A stretch of 64,000 nt of DNA from Hofstenia miamia (taxonomy: Eukaryota; Xenacoelomorpha; Acoela; Hofsteniidae). Each line of letters starts with the position of its first letter. The first letter of the stretch is position 1. The notes below the pieces were generated by a model that ran no database searches, had not been told where the DNA came from, and saw only the letters and a program-made list of their open reading frames with translations. The stretch is from the NCBI GenBank assembly GCA_900660155.1, contig CABFPE010000524.1, positions 400,288-464,287 of the forward strand, written 5' to 3'. This document shows, one piece after another, positions 49,682-58,808 of this stretch. Position numbers and translations under genes: made by a program.

Positions 49682-50296
49682 ATGCTCAATCTTGATGGTC
49701 TGGTGATTGAACTGCAGGGTGGGGTTAACTGACAAGGTTGATGGACAAGCTGGAATTGGCAGAGCATTACAAGTGTTTAATATTTGTTGGTGGTTGACAG
49801 GAGAACCCTGAGTAGGAAAAGTAGGAAGGGATAAATTAACTAATGATCCAATGGTACAAGGGGTAGCATTCAGGCTACCAGTGCTTACACAGGGGACTCC
49901 CACAGAGGGGGACTGAAAAGGATAACAAATAACAGTACAATTAGAATCCATATGTAACAAGAACAACTAACACGAATATAACTCTCCTCAGAAAAATTTC
50001 CATCAACAGTTGGGAGCACTGTCAACTGATTGACAAAGTAGATAACAGAACAGCTGCAACCTTAATATGGTATAGGTATGGTAATAAATCCAACATGCAA
50101 CAGAATAGAGACAACAGAAACTGATAGGTCTGGGAAAATCCATCCCAGCTGACTAACCAAACCAAAAACAAACAAATCAAGAATGTTATGTGACACCCGA
50201 GTTTCACACACAGATTACATGACTGGAGTACATCTCCCAACATCACTTAGACTGTGATTAGCATCAGAACCATTCAGGGTCATGTCAGGGTCACCA

Positions 50297-51216
50297 TGTA
50301 GAATCTGTGGCTAGGAACTATAGCAGCATTACTAAGGAACTAATTGTCAAGGCAGAAGGTTACAAAAGTGACCTTAATAGAGCAGCCATGATTCTAATGA
50401 TAAAATAATAGATCTAACAAACATCAGTAATTCATCCATGTAACTTGTAACTGTTTAGAGAGAAAACATCTAGGATGACTAATTCATATGGCTTCCAGCT
50501 GAAGTGATACCTGAGGGGAATGTAGTTCATGATTTGAGTGTGTGGTGCTATCCTAACTCTCTCATAACTTATTATCTAGCTCAATACAAATAAAACAGTC
50601 TCAATATAATTCTTATCTCTCAGCTTACTATTAAATAGCACATAATTGCTGTGCATTCACACTAACCAAAGGTATAATATCATCACAGTGTAACCAGATT
50701 ATTGGTGCATGTTGAAATCAAATGAAGGTCTTATTTTTCCTATACATAACTGTAACTTAATTCAGTCCACAATTTGGGCTGCTAACTGCCTGAAAGCCAC
50801 ACAGCAAATCAGTTCACAGTTAGAGTAACTCCCAAATTATCACCATAACTTACACAATCATTATTATCATATAAATTGAAAAAGAAAAATATAAATGTGT
50901 AAGAGAGTTGAACACAGTTGAGGTAAGGTAAACTCTATCATGCATTGCTACAATGTCTGCCCTAATTATACATAGTTTCAAAATAATTACCTGTTTTCAT
51001 TTACAACTCAAAAAATCATGCAATCATTTCCCTTGCAAATTCAATTGAGCAACAAAAAACATGTATCACAGCATTGAGGGGAAATAAATATAGCATTGTA
51101 AACTAAGCTTGAAATAAGGAGCTGACGTCAAAGTGATGTAATTAACACAAATTACAAAATATGAAATAGATCAAAAACTAAATAAAATTTGTGAAAAGTC
51201 CCTGAGTGACTCTACA
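50297..51216 (+). repeat. Right LTR
   Basis: 920 bp, TGTAGAATCTGTGG to GAGTGACTCTACA. Alignable with the left LTR along its length. Confidence 0.85.
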
Positions 51217-51458
51217 TTATATATTAATGTGAGGTAGAACATAAATTGTATTTGTCCTTATTTAACAGATTCAGTGATCAATTGAAATATCAATATGATA
51301 ATTTTTGTTGCTCTGTAAATCAAGGATTTCAGGTCAAGTCACCTTTGGAAATTTTTGCCAGAAAGTCCTGAATATAATAGAGGTATTTTCTAATTTATAT
51401 ATGTTAACAGTGTGTGTTGTGGGGAATTTGCACACATTATCAAATAGTATATGGAATA

Positions 51459-51459
<1 letters not shown>

Positions 51460-51496
<37 letters not shown>
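51460..51496. repeat. (TA)n microsatellite
   Basis: About eighteen TA units, followed directly by GTGCTAAGTA. Confidence 0.95.
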
Positions 51497-51499
<3 letters not shown>

Positions 51500-52131
51500 C
51501 TAAGTACTATGGGTTTTATACTGAGCACCTGTGACCAACAATTTTCCCCATACTTAGCACCCGCATGCAGTTCAGCTGGTTAACATAAAAAAAATCTCAA
51601 ATTGAGTATGTGTGATAGCTTTAGGGTTCATTTAATAGCTACACATCAAATTTGTGTAGTGAAGCATTTCTCAAAAAATATATTAAAAAAATGAAAAATA
51701 TTGTTGAAAAATTTGGATTTTTTGCCATTTTAACAGTTATGAATCTCTTTTGGAATTAATTTTTACATTTTCAGAAAATTTGGGTGTTGTTCAATATTTG
51801 AATTATTTTTAGGTCAATATTGGCAGTTCTTCCCAGTGAAAATGAGGTCCACTTCTGGCTATGTCAGAAATTCCAATTTCAGCTGGAACATGTTTGATTT
51901 TGGCCAGTTTTTTTATCTGAGTCAGTAATCTATGTGCTTAAGCAATTTCTGATGTCAAAATTGGAGAAAATCATGCATAGGGTCCAATCTTGTTTCAAAA
52001 TAATATGTAGCACCCCTATATACTTAGCACCCATATATATTTGTCAACCTTTACCAAACCACCCATATATATATATGGTGATTTATACTTAGTGCCCCTA
52101 TAAATAAATATATATATATATATATATATAT
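51497..52131. repeat. TA tract neighbourhood with TACTTAGCACCC words
   Basis: TACTTAGCACCC occurs near 51548 and 52020, and related GTGCTAAGTA (its complement) near 51497 and ACTTAGTGCCCC near 52087. The words border (TA)n runs, including 52106-52131. No ORF. Possibly degenerate tandem units or element ends. Confidence 0.45.
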
Positions 52132-53629
52132 GCTGCTAAATGCATGAAAATCTTACCAAACACAATTATTTAATGTTCTGCATTGTAGTGTCTTCTTATA
52201 CTACCTACTTCCATACTAAATATATCTAAGTTTAAGTGAATTTTGTGGGAGCAATGAAAAAAATTGGGAAAATTCCCAATTCCTGCTAAATGCATTAGAA
52301 ACTTTGGATATTTCAAACACAATCAAACGTTTTTGCATTTTTCATATAATACTAACAATGATATTAAATTATTAAAAATGATTCAGCAACAAAACCAAAA
52401 TAAATATAGTCACTATTTGGAAAAATAGATAAATCTCTCTTGGTTTTGGCCTTTATATCACCAGGAAGTCTCCATCTACGTCTGGAAGCAGAGTATTCTA
52501 GGCTAGGATTTTCTTTAATATAGTTATAGAGTCTTTGCTCTGTTAGACATATGATAACACAAATTGCTGTATAATTTGCAATTATCCAAATTCATAGAGC
52601 TTGTTTTTGTACTGCATCTAAGCATTTCAGCAAGTACTCACTCTTGTTTCCACAAACTACTGAACTACATCAAAGACTATACTAAGCAAGTAAGGACCTC
52701 CTTGAGCTAAATGGGACAAAAATTTAGCTTTAAATTCCTCAGTAAGTAAACAGCTGAAATTGTTTTCTTAGACATGTGTTTAATGTTCTACATAAATCCA
52801 AATTTCTCAGAAGTTTTTGCACTTTGTGCACCTCTTGTTGTTTTGTACACTTCTGTACATATTCTAGATATTTTCAAGGCTATCTACAGTTTTTTTTGCA
52901 TATGAAACATGTATTGCAAAAATGTTTAATTATTCATTATAACACAAATTCATGGAAAAATACATTTCCTTCAAAAAAAATTTTTATATGTCACTTTTTG
53001 CAATTATATGAGAATTATGTTGTGTGCTGGAGAGGTTGAATTTAATTACTTTAGTTTATTGACTTGAAATTTTTGCAGAAAGTGTGTCATGTCTAAAAGA
53101 AGAATGCATTATATTTTGGAGAATATAAAAGTCATCCTCTGGCAGCAAATTTAGTTATAGTTGTAAGTTAATTCAGAGCAAAGAGGTGAAAATATTCAAT
53201 ACATCGTTAAATATCCTATTGAAAGATTTTTTAAGATATTTTTGATTAGTACATATAATGAAGTATGACCATATTTTGAAAATTCCAAAATTGACCTAAT
53301 TATGGAAATTTACTTTTCTGCTATCAATTCAATTAAAACTATAACTAAGTTTATTGACAGGGGATGATTTGCATAAGCTGCAAAATTTAATTTATTCATC
53401 TTTGGGACATGAGATTCTTTCTGTTAAAATTTTAAGCCAATACTCAAAAAAGTTTTCTAACAGACAACCATACAATTCAGGCTTTCTAGTGCACAAAAAT
53501 GTCTGACATAATGTGAAATTCAAAAATTCAATTTTGAAAAAATGTGTTTTGTCATCAAAATGTCTTACATTGAATTAAGGTAAAAGGAGCATTGGAATAA
53601 AAATTGATTTGTAATGATGAAATTCTATA

Positions 53630-53633
<4 letters not shown>
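52132..53633. other. AT-rich intergenic region
   Basis: No gene or bounded element recognised. Confidence 0.45.
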
Positions 53634-53665
<32 letters not shown>

Positions 53666-53895
53666 CTCTGGGTAATTTTTACTGGCCCCCATTACACTTT
53701 CTGGCACTGGGTATATGGGTTTTTGAAAAAGTCCGAGTTTGGGCCCAATTTTTTGTACATAATCTCATATAGGATCCTCATTAACATGTACATCAAAAAA
53801 TTAGGGTAATTTTTTTTTCGGCCTCACATGGTCACCTGGCGCTGGGTACAAGGGGTTTTGCTCAAAACTGGCGCTTGGGTACAAAACGAAAAATA
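53634..53895. repeat. (TA)n followed by degenerate GGCGCTGGGTA repeats
   Basis: A TA tract (53634-53661) is followed by four GGCTCTGGGTA / GGCACTGGGTA / GGCGCTGGGTA / GGCGCTTGGGTA words within about 230 bp, each with T-rich sequence after it. The unit is imperfect, with spacing from about 40 to 130 bp. Confidence 0.55.
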
Positions 53896-55179
53896 ACCCA
53901 TATTGTAGAATCTTGCCAATCTAATTTCCACATTTAGTTCATGGTAACTTATTACTTTTCATAGTGGATACGACAATCAAGGTTGACAAGTTCCTAATTC
54001 TCTCCTTTCACTTGAGTGTTTGTTTGATTAACTTAATTTAATAAACATTAGCCTTTCTAAATGCATAACTAACAATGACTCATTTAGATAGAGAGTGGTA
54101 GATGGAAGACAGGGTCGAGACCCGAAGTGGTGCCATGCAATTCCAGATACATATTGATCAGCCACAACTACAGCTTGCACTTGAACTTCGCAGTGAAAAC
54201 CATTAACGGAATTGGTGTGTGAATAGGAAACTCAGTGATTGTGGATTTGTGATTACTTAAGAATTTAGTGCATTGATTGTTTTTGTTATTATGCCTATGT
54301 AAAGATAATCGAATACAGCAACCGCGATGCTTTAGCTTGTTATTGAGCCTTACATATAATAGCCCTACAGATATAGTAATACATGCTAGCCCTTCGTACA
54401 TGTAAACAATCAATGCCATCGGCAAGAAAGCAAATGCATAAGTCGGCCAAAGGTATATGAGATAAAGCAGTGAGCAACTTAAATCTAATACCAAAGTAAT
54501 AATAAATATAAGGTAAGAGCATGAGCTAACTAAATTCTATACTGAATTACCAACTGCGATATAAAACCATAAACAACTAGGATTCAATAATGGGGTAATA
54601 AACATGTAGAGCAAAGTAAATAGAATCATAATAACTGACAAGCAACGAGGAATAGGAAAGCTATAATGGAGAAAAATCCCTACACCTATTCGTAACCTAA
54701 AAGCACTGCAAGGAAATTACAGCTATCACCCCCACTGCTGTTGAATAGCTGATTGTGAGGCTGCTCCAGCATTCCTTTAAATGGATGTGGGAACCACTGT
54801 ACAATTACCTCTAGCACTTAAACGTTTAGCTTTCCATAAAGTATGAAATAACCTGACAAGAGAAGAAGTATATCCAAACTAAATTCGTTCATCAACCATT
54901 TTAACAATCGTAACATATTTATAGCACTTTTTAGTAAATAATCCAATACTCGACTAGTACCTGTTTGATCGATTCTTGTTTACAATTTTCCCTCGTATTT
55001 TAGTTCTGCTTTTAATATGCAACGTCAGCGTTAATTAGAGTACCCTGTTTTCCATCTTTGTTTTTGCCAAATACTGTCGAGCAAAATTTAAATATAAACT
55101 GCATAAAACAATTTACAAATCAAATAATCAATCATAATCAATTGTTTACATATTAATCATTATTATACTTTAGTCTTAT
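53896..55179. other. Intergenic region
   Basis: A short plus frame near 54100 (MEDRVETRSGAMQFQIHI) looks protein-like but is only about 35 codons; the hydrophobic minus frame at 54168-54494 has no supporting signal. Otherwise nothing recognisable. Confidence 0.35.
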
Positions 55180-55386
55180 ACCCCGTTTAAACGTGACATG
55201 AGACATGCATGTCTTGTGTTTTCAATGAGCGAATGTCACGTCTAAACACCTAAAACACGCGACATTCAACCACTCAAGTAGAGCACTTGAAAAACATTCG
55301 AATATCAAAACATTTTGATTTTCTCGAGTGTCTTATGTCTTGTGTCACCGTGTAAACACCCAAAACATGAGACATGCATGTCTTCA
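55180..55386. mobile_element. MITE-like element with palindromic AGACATGCATGTCT
   Basis: The left end ACCCCGTTTAAACGTGACAT is mirrored on the other strand by GGTGTTTAGACGTGACATT (55231-55249) and GGGTGTTTACACGGTGACAC (about 55342-55361). The self-complementary 14-mer AGACATGCATGTCT occurs at 55201-55214 and 55370-55383. About 205 bp, no coding capacity. Target duplication not found. Confidence 0.6.
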
Positions 55387-55612
55387 AATCAAATTAATTA
55401 CCAATTGTATAGCGATTTAACACAAATTAAAACAATTTTCCTAATCAAAGTTAACTACTAAATTGATCATATTTATAGCCGAAATTATTGTGATGTGTTT
55501 AACAGTTAGAACCAGCTTACTTCTTTACTACGTGGACACAGTTTGGGGTACTTTTTGTAGCCCATATATATTTTTTCGAATTAAAAATAAATAAAGGCAT
55601 AAATGAGGTTAA

Positions 55613-56866
55613 TTAAGACATGTATTACATAAAACAGATTTTTCCAATTTAGAATGCACAGCACACACACATTTTTGGCATTTTTCACAGCTTCTTTTGG
55701 ATTTTTTATCATCTTTTCGTGGATAAATGAAACATCGTCCAATCTTTCGCTTTGAGTAGTTTCTCCTTTAGTGCTCTCGAGGAAAAAAAGTTGTCAATTG
55801 TGATTTTTCTTCCACAATTAAGGTAGTTCTTTGCCAAATGCATCACAACACCCTCTGAAATAGAAGATGATTTTCAACTACTTCCTTTGGCATAGTATCT
55901 GCGCCAATATACACCACAAAAAGAAGTGGAAATGAAGGCGACTCTGTTAACTAGTAAATCTAAAACTTTAAGTAAAATCTACAATGTTGAAAGGCATTAC
56001 CTTTATTCCAAACTTTCCTGGTTTGGTTGGAATATACATTCGAAATCCTACGCGTCCATGAAATTCCATTAACATTTCATGAATGCGTCCATGAAATTCC
56101 ATTAACATTTCATGAATGGTCAGAAATGGCCCTGGTGTATAAGCACCAAACAATTTCTCATTGAATATATCAATAATTTTGCGGACAGGAGCCAGTTTAT
56201 CCTCCTTATTTCTTCTCACATTTTTTTCCAGTAGATGAATCTTTCCTCGCTCATTGTTGCTTTGAAAAGATTTATTCCATCCCTTTCTGAGTATATCTCT
56301 CGCAAAGATCGATGGTGGGCCTTAAGTGCTCCTGCTAGCATGTGAAGTCCAAAGAATGCTTCCATTTCTTCGGAATCCGTCGGCTTTCATGTTAATTGTT
56401 TCTCCTTAGCCCATCTCCTACCAGCAATGTTTGTATAGATCACTGCAATAGTTAAAATTTCTTCATAGAAAAAAAGGAAAGCTTCTCTTTCTGATTCAGG
56501 ATGTAGCGCAATTGAAAATCCTTCTTTCACTCCAAAAATGTTGTAAGCAGGTTCTCTGCCTGTATGCTCCAACGATTTGGTTCACTTAGTGCCATCAGCA
56601 GAGTGCCAACAACTTTCTCCTTCTTCTGTTTCCACGTCATCTTCCTTGTCTCCATTTTCAATTATCAAGGACACATCATTTTCCTCTAGGAAACTATCAT
56701 CACTTATTACCTCCGTAAACGATTCCTCATTGGCTTCATTTTGAAACATATTGGGCTGATGTATGCCATCATCCTCATCATAGCCATAGATAATGTCGAA
56801 GTCATCATCTTTTTTTCTGAGTGAAGATATTGTAAATAATTCAATTTTTTGCTGCAACTTGTTTTG
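55613..56866 (-). pseudogene. piggyBac transposase pseudogene
   Basis: On the minus strand, from about 56857: an acidic N-terminus (DDDFDIIYGYDEDDG), then AYNIFGVKE, a DDE domain with DKLAPVRKIIDIFNE (near 56190) and YTPGPFLTIHEMLMEFHGR (TIDE-type second Asp region changed to TIHE), FRMYIPTKPGKFGIKV, and at the end a Cys-rich domain (KRSCEKCQKCVCAVHSKLEK, near 55690). An internal 27-bp stretch near 56070-56115 is duplicated in tandem (IHEMLMEFHGR twice). Frameshifts and stops show it is dead. Confidence 0.85.
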
Positions 56867-57206
56867 AAATTCGACTCATTTTATCAAAGGTTTTGATAAC
56901 AATAACGATATTAATGTTATCAATGGACTAATGTTGAAAGAATTTGCAATGATGCAAATTTGATTACTCATTTTGGTTGCAAAAAATTCTGTTGTTGTGC
57001 TTATTCCAGACTGTAACATCATTTAATTATTTTGTTTATAATGTTGTCTCAGTCACTAAGGGTTACTATATAGAAGGCCATGAAACCACTCATTTTAAAA
57101 TACGTTCCAAGACAAGATTAGTTTGTTTACATAACTTAGTTCTGACATATTGTTAGCTTAAGCTATTTTTCAAGGTACAAGTGTCGAACTATTTCCGCTG
57201 AATATC

Positions 57207-57415
57207 TGGGGTCCTAAAGGTACCCCAAACCGTCTTTACGTATTATACAATATTTCAGGTTATTGTGCTCAGATTATGTTGAAACTTTGAAATATAGTAT
57301 TTCTATGTTTTTCATGAAAAGTCAATCAATATCAACAAGTTTCATTTAAATATTTCAAAACGATTAAACAATTCAGAGCTCTGGGGTTCTAAAAGTACCC
57401 CAAAACGTCTTTAAC
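57207..57415. repeat. Subterminal repeats of the piggyBac right end
   Basis: CTGGGGT.CTAAA.GTACCCCAAA.CGTCTTTA occurs at about 57207-57238 and 57381-57413. Each contains an inverted GGGGT..ACCCC. Such paired subterminal repeats are usual transposase-binding arrangements. Confidence 0.75.
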
Positions 57416-57417
57416 TG

Positions 57418-57844
57418 TTAAAAATATCAAGCGAGCGGTGAATTACATCCCTGCCGCAGCTTGAATCTGATTGGTTGACTGTGATGTCGTTTGTGTCAAG
57501 CTCCGATTATATAGAAAGGGGCTTCACCATTATGGGACTTACTCAGACGGAGCTGTGAAACCGTCTTTCACATGAAAAAATCCAAAAATTGAACTTTGTC
57601 CAAACAGTCATGAAGAAAAAATAAAACTTTTCATGTAAAGTAGTTTTTATTCTTATTAATTGCTCAGGTGTTTTAAAACACTGTTTTTAATAGAAAAAAA
57701 CGTTGAATCGTTTTTTATTAATAAAAAACGTTTTTTTCATCCATGTGAGGCAATATCACACATGCAAGGAATGAATTATGCAATTGCACGTATGCCTCTA
57801 AATTTTCCATAGGCGTAAATTCTTAATCTAAAATTTCCTCTTTG

Positions 57845-57848
<4 letters not shown>
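57418..57848. other. Spacer between piggyBac and the (TA)n tract
   Basis: GC content is a little higher than around it; no gene or element recognised. Confidence 0.4.

Positions 57849-57880
<32 letters not shown>
57849..57880. repeat. (TA)n microsatellite
   Basis: About sixteen TA units. Confidence 0.95.
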
Positions 57881-57885
<5 letters not shown>

Positions 57886-57931
57886 CATGAATAGCTCGAT
57901 GTCAATAGGTGTAACAATTATTCTAGTTTAC

Positions 57932-58031
57932 CTGCATGAAAAGTTGTATATGGAGATATTTCAGCCAAAGACAAATCATAACCCGGTTGAAGCTGTGCCC
58001 CGGTGACTCGTTGCTGACCGAGTTGACAATA
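57932..58031 (-). CDS. Candidate exon, unknown minus-strand gene
   Basis: A 100-base segment bounded by ACTAAAG| and CATGCAG|GTAAAC. One frame reads GQQRVTGAQLQPGYDLSLAE then ISPYTTFHA, unusually protein-like. It is not in a compatible phase with the neighbouring candidate at 58092-58323, so the model is incomplete. Family not recognised. Confidence 0.3.
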
Positions 58032-58091
58032 CTTTAGTAAAAAATAAATAAACGTCTAAATTTTTAGTTTCAAACTATTTTTGATTATTAC

Positions 58092-58323
58092 CCATGCAGA
58101 CTACGGTTTGTGATTCCAAAGTGCGTGGGTCGTTTTCTGGCCTATTTTTCGAGGAAACTTCCCTCAACAGAAAAATTTCTCTTAGATTGTGAACGCTATC
58201 CGATGATAACATTATTTTTTGCGATTTTTGACACTGTTTTCTATGCTGCTGTTTTTGTTTCTCACCCTGGAGAATCTCATTATTATCAATGTTGGGTAAA
58301 ACCAATTGGGTGTTAGGCGCTAC
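58092..58323 (-). CDS. Candidate exon, unknown minus-strand gene
   Basis: Open minus-strand frame from a TTTAG| acceptor at 58324 to a good donor ATGG|GTAATA. It reads APNTQLVLPNIDNNEILQG, a Gln/Lys-rich run, then LSSDSVHNLREIFLLREVSS and ENDPRTLESQTVV. Composition and splice signals suggest coding sequence, but no family is recognised. It lies divergent to the ANKRD13 gene. Confidence 0.35.
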
Positions 58324-58641
58324 CTAAACTAAAAATTATCGATTATAATTTCGCATGTTGAATATTGTTTTTAAAATAGCTAAAAATTAAAAGAACAAAC
58401 AAATATATATAACCTGGCGTATGTATTTAAATTTAATATGGTTTTGTTAATTTGCGGATTTTTATAAAAAAACCAACAGAAATGCATCAACGATTACCTA
58501 TGTATGTAAAATATGAATTTCTTTGCAAAATAAATACATATAGTGATTTGTTCGACGTACTGCTATTTTGGGTGTTGATTAAACTATAGAAAACACTATT
58601 TTGGTTAAATGTGGGAATGATTTTATTACTTAATTTTTTAG

Positions 58642-58808
58642 TGAGTGCTACCAAGTCATTAGCAGAACAGCTCTGTGCACGAGATTCCCATGGACGTACT
58701 CCATTGCTGTTAGCTGTGATACTTCAGCGCAGTACTTCAGCACGAATTCTTGCTGAGGCCGGCGCTTTGGTTGATGAATGTGGTCCGGAAGGTTGGAGTT
58801 CTATTCAC
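58642..58808 (+). CDS. ANKRD13-like exon, ankyrin repeat
   Basis: Acceptor TAATTTTTTAG|TGAG, donor TTCAC|GTATGT; 167 bases, entering with two bases of a split codon and leaving in phase 0. Encodes KSLAEQLCARDSHGRTPLLL, AVILQRSTSARILAEAGALV and PEGWSSIH. Confidence 0.9.

Larger units (their letters stand above)
46728..51216 (+). mobile_element. LTR retrotransposon, degenerate
   Basis: Two diverged direct repeats (46728-47670 and 50297-51216), each starting TGTAGAAT and ending GACTCTACA, bracket an internal region with a retropepsin-like fragment. The inverted TGTAGA/TCTACA tips are the usual TG..CA form. No primer-binding site or matching target duplication is evident. RT, RNase H and integrase were not found; most of pol appears deleted. 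Orientation is taken from the protease frame. Superfamily not fixed, Gypsy-like protease. Confidence 0.8.
55503..57417 (-). mobile_element. piggyBac element with TTAA target duplications
   Basis: TTAA at 55499-55502 is followed by CAGTTAGAAC, and GTTAAAGACG-complement TAACTG is followed by TTAA at 57418-57421, so the termini are inverted (CAGTTA) and sit on the TTAA target typical of piggyBac. Subterminal GTTTGGGGTAC / GTACCCCAAAC motifs occur at about 55540 inside the left end and twice inside the right end (about 57220 and 57395). Total 1915 bp with a minus-strand transposase. Confidence 0.85.

Noticed and set aside
49535-49966. Minus-strand 143-codon frame in the LTR element
   Set aside because: Opposes the protease-bearing strand and has no recognisable domain.
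54168-54494. Hydrophobic 108-codon minus frame
   Set aside because: No splice or start support and no known family; probably a chance frame in AT-rich DNA.
58110-58316. Plus-strand 68-codon frame
   Set aside because: Antisense of the better minus-strand frame with splice signals.
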